A stretch of 64,000 nt of DNA, from the NCBI GenBank assembly GCA_011800155.1, contig CM022378.1, positions 248,001-312,000 on the forward strand, written 5' to 3'. Positions 33,416 through 44,869 of the stretch are shown here, in pieces. A program made the position numbers and the translations under genes. The DNA is from Flammulina velutipes. Its lineage: Eukaryota > Basidiomycota > Agaricomycetes > Agaricales > Physalacriaceae. How positions within the stretch are numbered: the stretch's first letter is position 1; every line of letters starts with the position of its first letter. Under the pieces are notes generated by a model that was given only the letters and a program-made list of their open reading frames with translations, was not told the DNA's origin and searched no databases.

Positions 33416-34072
33416 CAACCGTAGGACTATAGATGTATATGTGGCGCTAGGCGGCCTTAGTATGTGCGATGATCAACTTTGCGGAAAGGTCAAACCTCTC
33501 TGGCTCCATCCTGTTAGATCGAGGACTTGAAGCGAGAAACATTAGTACGATAAGCAGAGCGAGGTTATAACAAGCTCTAACATACGAATAACGAGGCAGA
33601 ATGAATGCTTTTCGATGAAGGCAGATGCGGGCAACAAGGAAGCCTTCCGGGCCGGCCTATACAACCGCATACTCGGCTTGTTCCGAATTAGCATTGAACA
33701 ATGTATAGAGCGTCAGTAAGAACGATCGGAGATCTAGTACATCTTGAAGTTTAAGGAAGACATGCGTTGTACCTCTAAGTGAACGTATATTTCAAGGAAT
33801 TGTTCTGTCAAGAACAGTGCGCGTGTTGCGCCACATTGGCATGTGGCGCACTCGTTAACAGGAAAGCTCAATCTCAGTGTTTTCTGTCTGGAATCGGACA
33901 AATTTATTATGCGCAAAAGTTCTGAAGGTCCAAAAGCTAGATTCTGTATGCAAATGAAAGCACGATAACAATAATAATAATACAGCAGATGAAATGACTT
34001 GGGCAGATGAAGAATGAAGAATGCTAGGAAATACGGAATAGATGCGATAAAATGAAGAGACGTGCACCGTGC
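33416..34072. other. intergenic region between retrotransposon and zinc-finger gene
   Basis: No gene found. Its main feature is a palindrome of two TGCGCCACAT arms at 33827-33851. Confidence 0.5.
33827..33850. repeat. perfect palindrome built from two TGCGCCACAT motifs
   Basis: Arms TGCGCCACAT and ATGTGGCGCA are separated by TGGC. It lies about 220 bp downstream of the zinc-finger gene stop. It could bind a dimeric protein or form a hairpin in RNA. Confidence 0.8.
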
Positions 34073-35057
34073 TTAGAAGTTGAAGTACCATTCAAGGTTC
34101 AAATCGGTGTTAGTGGACGTCGGGAAAGAATATTGAGGAACACCAAGAGGGTAGGTGGGAGGAGTGGGAGGAGCGAAATGCAGTCCACAATCCGAGGGAG
34201 ACGATGGAGCAGGGGAATAGTAGGTATCGGGTGACAACGGTGATTCCGAGGTGGCCTCTTGCCAGTAGCAGGCGCCAGCTTGCTGTGTTTGTGACCCATA
34301 CGCGTTCGATCGAGCGGGCCTGGAGGACTCTGCGCCAAACTTTGACGGCTGAGTGAGCGAGTTAAACCAATCCCAGTCGAAGTGGCCATCCACCAGAGGA
34401 GGGAGCTCATAGGCTGCGGGAAGTATGTCGTGCGAAGGCGGAGGGGAGAGGTAGTACTGATCGTTGAAGAACGTGAAGTTCGTGGGCTCAGGTGCATTGT
34501 AGCAATACACTGGTGAATCGGACGTCGGCGTGGTGGACGAGGACGAGGATGCGGATGAACTCGAAGTACACTCTGACACCGAACGTGGCTGAACGTCAGG
34601 ATGGTATCGTTTGTGATGATGAAGGAGCGCTGAGCGGCTCGCTGATTGGTATTTGCAGAAGGGGCAATGTATGTCTTTGCTGTTCTCGTGTCTACATGGT
34701 ATGATCAACGTCTATAACTCGAGGACAATTGAATGAAGTTACATACATTGCCTTGATATGGACATTGAGGTTGGACTTCTGACGTCCAGAGTATGCGCAA
34801 TCGCCGTAGGGACACCGGAAACGGCTGCAGAAATATCATTAGCGACTGGAAACCTTGAAGTTAAAGAGGGACATACTTCTTGGTTCGGAAGTCGTGAGTT
34901 TCCATATGGCGGCGGACATGCTTGGAACTGGAGAGTTTCTTGTTGCATAAGGGGCAGATCTGAGTACAAAGAAAGTTGAGTGGCACAATAAAAATGGCAG
35001 CCAAATAAGGAAACTGACGTATGGCGCGGATGATTTCGATGCGGACTCACGAGCCAT
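34073..35057 (-). CDS. three-finger C2H2 zinc-finger protein, paralog of the gene at 1423
   Basis: Start at 35057 (MARESASKSSAP). Introns fall at the same places and phases as in the paralog. Finger 1 CPLC...HMETH, finger 2 CPYGDC...HIKAMH, finger 3 CPFC...HHHKRYH. The disordered tail keeps PRSVSECTSS, FFNDQYYLSPPPSHDILPA, FDWDWFNSLTQ and DCGLHFAPPTPP. Fingers and tail motifs are more conserved than linkers, so both copies are under selection. Likely a nuclear regulator; targets unknown. Confidence 0.87.
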
Positions 35058-35124
35058 TGTGAGTATGGGAGGATACGAGGGATGGGACTTGGAAGAGGGC
35101 AGTTGGGTTTATCGAGCGGGGAGC

Positions 35125-35300
35125 TGATGAGCACCATCGCTGTGCCAGACCCGCCTTTATAACTACCAGGGCTCCCTTCATCGCGCCAATTGGTTTTGAG
35201 AATAGCTGAAAATGGCGGGTGTGGTGCGTTGTTTGTCGAGTGGCTCATCTAATTCGTGTTTTCTCCTAGTTTGGAAAATATTTGTTGAGTGGCACTGACC
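35125..35300 (-). promoter_or_regulatory. promoter block shared with the paralogous zinc-finger gene
   Basis: Read on the minus strand it matches 1161-1330 over about 160 bases with the same order of GTGCCACTCA (35287-35295), GAGCCACTCG (35237-35246), CCAAT box and a TATAAAGGCGGG core (about 35155). A further GTGCCACTC is in intron 1 (34978-34986), as in the paralog. Confidence 0.75.
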
Positions 35301-36548
35301 CGGAGACAATAGTGAATTAAACTGCACAGCTTTCAAGGCCCATTACGAAGGCTGGTCTTTTGCGCCACAAATTATAATGTGATATCTTCACCGAGAATCG
35401 CCGGCGATCCATAATCTCCAGCTGAAGAAAATCTTGTTGCTGCATCTACGTGAAGCTTACATTGGCCCGTATCTTAATCCTGTAAGCTGGCGCTATCAGA
35501 ATCGGAACACGCCGAGTACAAGTCCGGCCGTACTATTAGTCAGACACATCTACGACTTTCGAGAAATACTTATTCTGCCTCATATGTCAGAGCTTGCTGT
35601 TATCTGTCTCTGTAGATTGTACAAGTGTTTCTGCATGTAGCAGGACGGAGCCAACCATGTCTGAATCATCTACAATCATGAGCAGGCCCGAGTGTGCGCG
35701 GTTCATCTTTCTGGGCAGTATAATGAAGTTAGTCTTGTCAAGAATCTTCTAATTGGATTCTCACTTCCAGCATGCACTGAAGCATTCTCTCCGCGTTCTA
35801 TTTAAAGGCACGGAAAAATCGCCTAGAAACTCTTCTTCCCATTCATTCCATCCCGGGCGACATGCTCCCCGTCATCTGTGGATGTTGTTTGACACAGGGA
35901 TAGAGGAATAGTGTGCATTAGTAGATGCTCTGAGTTCTCGTTTTTCTCCGTGGACGTGATCCTAGGTGTGTATAGACTGGAGAAAATGAACTGTCATCCT
36001 GACAAACACCACTAACGCAGATCAGACTAATATCAACCATAGTGTCATAATCAGGGAGCCTAAATTGATCAGAGTTTGTAAGAGGAGACTAGATTTTACG
36101 GTGGAGCGTTCTTGCGCCACATAAGAGGTCTTCGCCGGGAATTGCCGGTACTTGTAGTACCGTGCTTAGTTCGCATCGGCTCTAGAGAATATACACGGAC
36201 ACCGTGCCCGAGAGCTATTGCGGATAGATTTGGCTGACGGAGGAAAGTTTATAGAGGAAGTTTGCGAAAACGTTCCAGAAATACGGCTTACCACGTTGCT
36301 GGACTAGTTTGGAGGATACGTCTTTCTTCTTCTTCTTCCTCTCACAAGGCCTTGATCTTGAACAGGATCTGTCGCAAGCGCCAGGACTTCGCTTCGCAGC
36401 ATTCTCGAATCTGGATTGCGGCAAGCAATTACAAGACTCAGAGAAGCCGAAAACGGAAAGATGACGTAATTTGCAGAACATGGGAAAGAATGGATTTTAT
36501 TGTTTCCGAGCCGTGTGCAAGCTCTGCCTTCTACCACGACCACGACCA

Positions 36549-36579
<31 letters not shown>

Positions 36580-36616
36580 GACCATCTGAACGACGGCAAG
36601 AATCGCGACGACTGTG
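35301..36616. other. long intergenic region
   Basis: No gene supported. Exact TGCGCCACA copies at 35361 and 36113. A CGA/GAC-rich simple repeat at 36536-36600 lies just upstream of the next start codon, probably in its 5' leader. Small open frames here are low-complexity or lack any family pattern. Confidence 0.5.
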
Positions 36617-39600
36617 ATGGCTGGATTTCTGCGGAAGAAAACAAAGGCAGAGCCTGTATCGTCCAAGCCTGCACCGACGGCGAATACTCCTCTTTTTGCG
36701 CGCTTTGGCTCGTCCGTAACGGCCACAGCGACCACGACATCCAGCAGAGCTGTGTCTGGCCCTATTGCCCTTGGAAAACGAGATCTAAAGCAAGACGCGA
36801 AGCCCAACGTCAATGTTGCAGCGAACTCGCGCAGAATTATTACTGGACCCACTGCTAGGCGGCCAGATGACTATCCGTCGCCGGCGACAAGTCAGTACAA
36901 GCGCCAGGAGCCTGCGCGAGGCTTTGACGACAAAGCATTGTGCGTATGATGATGGTACATGTCAAAGCGAGTACTAACAATAATATAGTTCTCTGCAAAA
37001 TAGTGCAGGTTCCCGCGCAGGAAAAGACAAGCCACTTCCACCACCTGGAAGAGATGTAGAACCAGACTTTGCTCAGCACCACCGGCCGTCTACGCGCCTA
37101 AACGCTCCTTCTCCTCCTCCTCTGCAAGCTCGAAGCCCGGGACAGGTTCCTGGGTCGAACAATATGCCGAATCGAAGGTTGGATACGCCCGCGTCTCTGA
37201 CCGGCTCTTCAACTTCAATACTTCCATCTCCCGTGTCCCCGGATTCTGTTAATCCGCTCTCCCCCAACGACTCGTCATTTAGATCCAGATTGGCGGACCG
37301 TTCAACATCCGCTTCCCGTAAATCTTCCCAGTCCCAGTCTGCTCGACCTTCTGTCCCATCACCCCCACCTCAGAGGCCGGAATCTTCAATGATAAGTGCA
37401 GCAGACGCTGCATTCGCACTCATGAACCTTGACGAGGTGAGCACTCCGGCTGTTTGTAGACCGTATGGCGCGTGTTTAGGCTTCTGGTACGGTGATCTTC
37501 ATCTCGCTAGCCCTCGACGTAATGGCAGTGACCATGCGGTCCTTCTCGTCAATCCCAACTCTATTTCGATTTTCCTTCGCTAAACGCTCCCATACAGTTC
37601 GATCCTATAGCGGCTGATTCCTCCCCCCAATTGGTACGTGGTCCATACTTGACGTCAGATCAACCTTTTGCTAATTGCTTCCTGCAGGCCCCGAAAGATA
37701 TAAAACCCGAATACTCCCAAGCAACGTCTTCATCCCTTAAGATGTCTGCCACCACTACTACAACCACCACCCGCGCCAATCCTGCTCCCTCGGCCTATCA
37801 TATGATGGGCACCCCTCGCAAATCATCCAGTCAGCGATCTGTCGTCCCCCCTGCTCGAGGAAAGCCCCTCATTTTCACGGCGATGACTACTATTCCTTCT
37901 GAAGCCCCTCCGGCTGCCTATCCATCCCCACCAGCTGAATACTACCATTCTCCTCAGACCCAAACCCGCAATTTTCCATCTTCCCACCATCATCATGTTG
38001 CTCCCATCCCTCAACTATTCGCTCGTCCTTCATCCCGAAACAATGTCCTACCGCAACTTCGTCAGGAGCCCCCTCAGACTCCTCCGAAAGCACCTAGCAT
38101 TCAAGGGCGACCGCATACGCCCTCTCGTTCGCCGTCAGACGCGACAGTGTCTCCGACCGGCAATCCCGTTCGTCGCCTTACCAAGCATCGCCCCACGACA
38201 CCCGTCTCGATGAACCAAGAAACCCACTCCAAGCCAACTGTCGATATGCCCTACTTCTCTGATGATCCCTTCGCCAAGGCCGAAGGTGTCAAGATGCTCC
38301 CTCCCAACCCGAGCCCGAAACCACCGAAAGTCAAGTCTCTTGAGGAAGATCTACATACAGAGGCGATCCCGATACCGGAAGAACGACCGATTACTCCCCC
38401 TCCTCCTCCCCCTCCGTGTACCGCACCTCCCACGCCTCCTTCTCCTGAAGAGTACAAGCGCTTCCGCCGCGGCCACGTTTTGGAGAAGTCGCCTCCCAAG
38501 GTCCTCGCCAGTTTGCCTGTCAAGGAAGATAGACCTCCGGAGCCGTTTCCTCTGCACCTGTTCCTCGGACATGCCACCATTCTGTGCGTGCTGCTTCCGT
38601 ATCTGTCATATTACGAATGGCTGGTGCTGTCAAGTACGACGAAGAAGATACGCGACATGCTCGAGGACCGAGATACCTTCGGAGAGGTCATCCTCGAGCG
38701 TTTCTTGAAGACAGTCGGGTACTCAAAGTGGCTCTGGGGTAGCGAGCCATTGTCTTTGTCCTTGGATGTACGTCTTTTGCGCTTCCTTGACGATTTCTTT
38801 TGACTTAATCTATTTCTTCTTTTTCCAGGACCTTTACAATTACATGTGGGGTGTCACTTTACCAACCCACGAGTACGCACGCACGGCACAAGGCATCGTT
38901 CAGACACATCCGAGCCAACGAGATCCTGCACTTGTAGAACGCAGGAAACAAATGACCGATGCCACTCGTGCTTACACTCGCGTCGTTCTTCGACTTCGGG
39001 CACAGGCCGAGAAGGAGGTGTCGAAGGAGTCAAGATCTGCATCCAGAGCACGTTCCAGAGCTTCTAGTCGCGCTCCTTCACCGACTTTTTCGCAGTCAAC
39101 TCATGGTGGTGGTCATCGGGCTGTGACGCCTGTCAGTCATGGATTTAAGTCTCCATTGTTCAGGTTGAGGAGGGCACCGCTGTTGAGGTGTTTCGTTCCT
39201 AGTCCCGATGGGGATTGGTTAAGCGATGCTAGTGTTTTAGAGTGTGAAGCGGAGTTGAAGCGCGCAGGAGTCATGCATCTGTTGAGGGTTGGCGATGTAG
39301 TCTGGGACATCGCGGTCGGAGATGAAGGAAATGTTGGAAGATTGGTATGGGACGGGAGTTATTTGATCGTGAGTAGCTTCCTCTTGGGTGGCTATTGTGA
39401 AGCTAATGGATATCGTAGGATTTGGATTATACATACTCGGCTGTTGGCGATCTTCCCAAGTATCTGCCCACAATCGCGTTCTCGCCGTCGTACTTCCATC
39501 GGGTCATCAGGACTGGGCCGTCATCAAACAACCCGATTGTTCGCCTCGACCTGGCGCCTTGGGGAGAAGAGGTCGCAGCGAATCTCCAACTTCTACAGGA

Positions 39601-40074
39601 CAGAGTTCGGACTGAGACGTGAGTGGGGTTTCGTTTCTTCTCCGAATACCCTCTAACTTGAATGTTCTGGACAGTCCACAGGGAACGTACCACAACGTCG
39701 TGAGATGGGTACATCGCTCGTCGTTCGTGATACGGCCGCACTCGAGGACGCATTCGCGAATCCCGATCCCGGATTCGAACGGGATGTTTGTGGATCCGGG
39801 GTGGTATGGCACTGTGGTCGTGGAGACTGAGGGGACAAATGAGAGTTTGGCAGATTTGCAGGATCGGTGTGGACCTGGGGCCTTCCCACCGCGTGTGGCG
39901 AAGGTTGCGGGGAGTTCGAAGGATAAGGATAGTAAGATGGTGTTTAGGATTTTGAGGGAGAGGAGGTTTGTGGTCTCTTCCTTGGGATTAGGATTGCGCT
40001 AATCTGGGTTTTCTCTTAGTCGACCGGCTGAGATTTGGTTGCGCTGTGTGTCACCGAAGGAAAGGATCAACTGA
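36617..40074 (+). CDS. large Ser/Pro-rich basidiomycete protein of unknown function
   Basis: Start at 36617 (MAGFLRKKTKAEP). About seven exons end at the TGA at 40072. The N-terminal 500 residues or so are disordered, rich in Ser, Pro and Thr, with a PPPPPPP run and SSAADAAFALMNLDE-like helix. A folded part begins at PFPLHLFLGHATILCVLLPYLSYYEWLVLSSTTKKIRDMLEDRDTF, which resembles an F-box-like helix set, then a C-terminal region with SFVIRPHSRTHSRIPIPDSNGMFVDPGWYGTVVVETEG and FRILRERSRPAEIWLRCVSPKERI. This arrangement is known from conserved hypothetical proteins of basidiomycetes. Possibly cytosolic or cortical; no function is known to me. Confidence 0.72.
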
Positions 40075-40245
40075 TGTGTATGACCGAGGTTCTTGACTGT
40101 ATTACCGCTCAAGTCACTGTATTATTGTCTCGTGTCGCTTTGGTGATTGTTTGTAATCTGTTGATGTATGGGTCCTTCGTAGCTTGATAGATATATGTAT
40201 ACTACTTAATACCGGTTCTATGCATGTTCTGATTACACAATGAGG

Positions 40246-40884
40246 TTAGAATCTTGTCAGTGACACTGCGTTGGGGCCCTCAAACATCGAGGCCGTTGTT
40301 TCGCCGTTTAAGGGAAGACTCTGTCGCCGGACTACATTGCGGCTCTTTCCGCCCAAACCACCGCGCACTTTTCCCGCACGGTCTATGAATAAAACGACCG
40401 CCGCCACAGTAGTGAACAACCATGAGATCCACGGGACGATGATGAATGGTTTTACTATTGAAGTCTAACTCAGCGTTCATATTCCTGATCACGTCTTTCT
40501 TACGATAACCGATATGCTTGTACTCCGTCACCTCCCCGAGGATCTTGACCAGGAAATCGACGATGTCGGGAGGGAGTTGGAATTCGCCGATGTGGACGGT
40601 GATGTCAGCTGCGCTAGATGCGAATGTCGTGGTCAGTGGGATGAGGGAACCTATGAGGAGGAGGCTAAGCAGAGCGAGAAGGGGAGCTTCGTATTGCCGG
40701 TTTGTGGTGGCGTATTTGGCAGAGAAAATGGGAAGGAGGAGGAAGAGGAGGGAAGACAGGGCGATGAGACATATTGAGGATATGACTATCAGGGCTGGTA
40801 CTATTATGTCTAGGACCTCCTGTCAGAGCTCTGGGCTACGGTGGGGATCTGTGGCGCAATTACCGTGAATATCGATGGAGACAT
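40246..40884 (-). CDS. small multi-pass membrane protein, uncharacterised
   Basis: Three exons: 40884-40864 (only 21 nt, MSPSIFT), 40819-40504 and 40454-40246, together 181 residues. It has hydrophobic segments at IIVPALIVISSICLIALSSLLFLL, PLLALLSLLLIGSLIPL and PFIIVPWISWLFTTVAAVVLFI, an extracellular or lumenal loop between TM2 and TM3, and a basic C-terminal tail. Single long frames in this area are misleading because the true frame changes at each intron. Intron 1 contains an exact TGCGCCACA. I do not recognise the family. Confidence 0.65.
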
Positions 40885-41826
40885 TTGAACATGGTATTCC
40901 GTAGAACATCCGACATGGTTGATTCGCGAGCTCTTTATTTAGGTGATTTTGCTCCTGGATACCCTTTATCAGTGTGTTGAGAGCTAGTCGACGTGAATGG
41001 GTATCTTTTGAAGACTTTTGTACTAGAGAGAAGGACATACCAGCTCCAAATGATGCTATTGATCCAGAAAGCGCGAGACTTAGGGCGAAAGTGCGGGCTT
41101 GATTCATTACAGCCAGACCTAGTGTATCATATCCGGGATTGTGAGGTATAAGTACGATAGCGCAGCATGGACCGGAGAAAAGCGCCACTTTTGACGGACA
41201 TAATTCACGGTGTATTGAAATGCTGGACTATTGAACACAAGCATATGATTCTGGTGAGTCGCTGCGGTGGCTAAGGATATATATTCAGCTATATATACCC
41301 TACAGTCCAGACGAGAGTCTTTTCGCACATATAAATTTGTAAGCGGGTTTGCTTTGTACGACAGCCGTGGACCGTGAGTAAATAGTCGTTTGAGGGATAC
41401 TAGATGGAGAAGCAATAAAAACAGGTACCGGAGGCATTGGCCGAGATCACCATAGGTGCTTACAGCTGCCAGTCATGTTCTAGTTTCCATGTCAACGGTT
41501 TGAAGATAGCAGAGCGCCGCTTCGGTTGTACATCCTGACGGCTCAAGACGCGAACTTTGGAGCCTAGTCGAAGGATGAATGATGCGTCATAGTTCCGTTG
41601 TCCGAATGCCCAAGGACTAGTACATTAAACTACGTGTTCACCGTCAGTTGAAAGAAACGAACTGTTGGTATTTCGTCCGACGAACATAGCCGGCTGGGAC
41701 GTGTACAGTCGGACACAGATGTTTGATTGGTCCCTTCGTCCCTTCGCATCAGTCTTTAAAAGACCATCTAGAATTCGGGATCGTTGGGTTCTCTCTGTTC
41801 CCTCCCCTCTTCTTATATGCCCCAGC
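40885..41826. other. intergenic region
   Basis: No gene found. Open frames on the minus strand (for example 41119-41415) have no family pattern, and one that overlaps the previous gene ends in its intron. Confidence 0.45.
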
Positions 41827-42451
41827 ATGAAGTCCACATCCAAGTTGGAATCTTCCTCTGGTGAGTAGCAATGTCACTGGGATGTGCAGTTGTTGACGTG
41901 TGGCAGCATCCCACATAGATTCCAAGATCTGTAAGTTCGACTCGTATGTTAGTATGAAAGGATGTTCACTGAGCATCCCCCTTCTTAGTCGCACTCGTTT
42001 ATACTCGCTTCACCTTTGACGACGAACGTGACCAGCTCAGTCGCCAATGTCCTAAGTGCAGACAAGGTCATCGCCGCTCACCTCCTTCCGCCGAACAATC
42101 AACTTACCATAATGAAATCAGGCACCGTTATCGGTGTCGTCTCCCAAAGTTATCTCAAGCTCTGCAAGCCATTCTTTCTTCCCATATCGAGGCGAATGTG
42201 GAGATGCTCAAGCTGCGCGTGGAAGACTGGTATCAATTCCCGGTACGTTCCCAAATTTGTATTGCCACCATCAAGGCTAACCACACTGTCAATCAACTAG
42301 CGTTCAGCCACCTGTCGTCGCCCGGCCGTTTTCGTTTGATGCTGTCAGAGAAGTCAATCCAATGCACCGTGTGGCGGAATCTTGGCATCGCCCGCCGTCC
42401 ATCATCGAACAGCAATCTCTGACGCTCCCGACCATCCATCTGACAAGATGA
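41827..42451 (+). CDS. small hypothetical protein
   Basis: Exons 41827-41860, 41907-41930, 41989-42242 and 42308-42451 join to 151 residues; all introns have GT..AG ends. The second exon is only 24 nt. The protein has a basic middle with a CPKC pair, RHRYRCRLPKLSQALQAILSSHIEANVEMLKLRVEDWYQFP (amphipathic helices) and a Pro-rich tail. Family not recognised. Exon joining in frame four times supports a real gene, but there is no homology support. Confidence 0.5.
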
Positions 42452-42568
42452 CATTGTACTACTATTCCGAACCCATCTTTAGCTTAGAACCTCTGAGTTT
42501 ATTGTACTTTTATATAGCCATATCACACACTTAATGGCCCATCTGTTGACAGATACGAGAAGTGCTTG

Positions 42569-44123
42569 CTAGTGAAATACATGGTTATTACGACAACATT
42601 CAGGTAGATCAGATAGCCATTGGGTAAGGTCCGAGATTAACATTGGCATCGTCGTGACGCGGTTCAAGAACGTAGTCTCTCCGGTGATAGTTAGCCTCGT
42701 CGGTGCTTCGCAGCTAAGAAGGGGATGAGCATCATAGACCGGAATGGATCTGAGACGCACATATGCCTCACATCCCAAGATGTGCGTCATCATAGCGAAC
42801 CACAACGCCATGCCCTGTGTTACGCGAGTGGCAGAGCCAAACCCGAGATCATCACTACGCGCATCGGCGAGGACAGGTACCCAAGTAGCTGAGATGTCCA
42901 CATTGATGCAACCCGGAAAGCGCTTAGCTACTTCTGAGGTGTTTGTGAGGACATCCATGAGTTCATCACATCGAAACAGCTGATGAAGAGATAAGCATTT
43001 GTGTTTCAGCTCAGCGCTTAGGGCATGGAGAAGAGGGACGAACCGAATGATAGTTCCCGATGTCTGTCACAATTTGACGGGCACAGAGCACTATTAGACG
43101 CGTGGTTAGGCCTACTGCGAAGATTGACACTCCGCCTAGAGATGAATGTGAGTATAACAAACACGTTGGGCAGCGAAGACGCTTACGAATCATCCATTTG
43201 CGATGTTCCCTGGTGTTGGACTTGACGTTCACGATGCCTAGAACGAAGCAGCCTACGGCAAGGACTCCAAGAGTGTAGTAGGCGGATTGTGCGTTTATTT
43301 CACCACCAAAAGCCTTGTTACCAGCGACAGCACCGCAGACATTGGCCGGTATCAGCATCAAGAGGGAGAGATAACCTTGAGTCAAATTTCAGTGGGGGCG
43401 AAAGCGAGTGTCACGACATGAACGCACCATTTAGACGATGGTATATCATTGCACGCTATGTGATGCGGTCAGAGTAAGAAGAAATGAAATGAATGGGTAT
43501 CATACGCGTCTTATAGCAGGTAGAAATTGTAGCATAACAAATATTCCACCAACTATGTAACCAAGGTGAGAAAAGCGTAATACTCAACAAGAACCGTGTG
43601 ACTTACGAACAGAGAGATAAATGTGAATGGCGTAGTTCTCGTGGAACATCTTCTGTCTGTACCAGAACCATTCTCCTGGAAAGTGGGTAAGGATAAAACA
43701 TTCGTCACTGTCGAGGCGCTTCCGACACACACCTGGTATAGTTAAACGTTCCATGATCGCGGGGCTAAACATTTGAATATGATATAGGCAGAAACCAATC
43801 ATGGCGCCTCCAAACACAATGACTGCCAATGGAAGTGGTCAATAGGTAGTCACTGTGAGGACGCGAGGACGCCTACATAGACCCAGGCTTGCCTTCTCCT
43901 TGAACCCCAGGATGCCGCTCAAAGTACGATAAATTCCAGCACCTGGTATTTTTCGCTTGTTGGATGCATTGCCCGATAAGTTGAAGAACGACTGGTCATG
44001 CGGGGTGACTGGCTCGATGTGAAAAGATGGATCTTTCATATACGATGGTTCCTTTGTGTGTAGGAAGTTCGGAGAGGCGGGAGATCCCAGTGACGAAGAG
44101 GCGTACGGGTTGTAAGTAGCCAT
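42569..44123 (-). CDS. DUF2306 membrane protein
   Basis: Start at 44123 (MATYNPYASSS) with a cytosolic N-tail of about 80 residues, then FIVFGGAMIGFCLYHIQMFSPA and further TMs. The DUF2306 signature is seen as YHRLNGYLSLLMLIPANVCGAVAGNKAFGG, followed by TLGVLAVGCFVLGIVNVKSNTREHRKWMIR and a last TM region with TTRLIVLCARQIVTDIG. A C-terminal soluble part with CDELMDVLTNTSEVAKRFPGC ends at 42569. Members are widespread multi-pass proteins; function is unknown. At least five introns. Confidence 0.75.
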
Positions 44124-44869
44124 GTCAAGGAGACCTAGGAAGAGGAGAGAATGTGGGGTATGAAACGAAGAAAGATAGGCGTTTGAAGTCAAGCGCTAGA
44201 CCTTGGGCATGTGAGAGGGAACAAGACATGGACTTTTTTTGATTCACTCGATCCTGCACGGTGGATCAATCGAGAGAACCACGATCGCCCGGGTAGGCTC
44301 GCCGCGGAATCGGACTGGAGTCGGCGCCACGCAACATGGCTCAGTTCAAGCTAGTTATCTCCAAATGACCTAGGATATTTCAGGCTATTGGGATATTTCT
44401 GCACTTTGTAAGTGAAAACGGACTCAGCATGAAGCGTACACAATAACACAGCATTTGTGTACTCATACTATCCGCTCAAAAAGCTCTAGTACCGCTGAAC
44501 CTGGAATAAGAATTGCGAAAAGGAAAGAACATCGTGTTTAACCATCAAGAAGACCGGAAGGGGTAACCCTGGATTGCAAATCGGTATGTTTGTCCTTGTC
44601 TTTATACCATCCACGGCTCGCTCTAACTGCTCAAGCGTTCGCACTGGACATACCCTACAAGGTACTAGCCTTCGTTTCGCCTCAGCTCAACAGTTTCGTA
44701 AGGAAAATTATATTCAATACAACGCTGTTAGCTCTGATTTCAAAATCCATCTGTATAGGACCCTTCTTGAACCGGGTTTGCAAATGCGAACCAGCGCGTA
44801 TGCAGGAATACTTTATCCCTGAACGCTTCTCCTCCACCATGAGTGCACTTCAGAACGTTCTTCCTCGTC
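44124..44869. other. intergenic region, possibly with 5' exons of the next gene
   Basis: No firm gene. Open frames at 44574-44925 carry no known pattern. An upstream exon of the kinase-like gene cannot be excluded. Confidence 0.4.

Noticed and set aside
35434..35640. Plus-strand frame of 68 codons
   Set aside because: No motif, and it lies in a long region without splice-consistent continuation.
36304..36852. Long frames on both strands across the CGA-rich repeat
   Set aside because: Low-complexity translation (Asp or Val runs) produced by the simple repeat; the true start at 36617 reads a conserved protein.
40823..41188. Minus-strand frame starting near MNQARTFALS
   Set aside because: It ends inside intron 1 of the small membrane protein gene and cannot be joined in frame to its next exon; the 40884 start fits instead.
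41119..41415. Minus-strand open frame of 98 codons
   Set aside because: No family pattern, no conserved start context and no supported exons around it.
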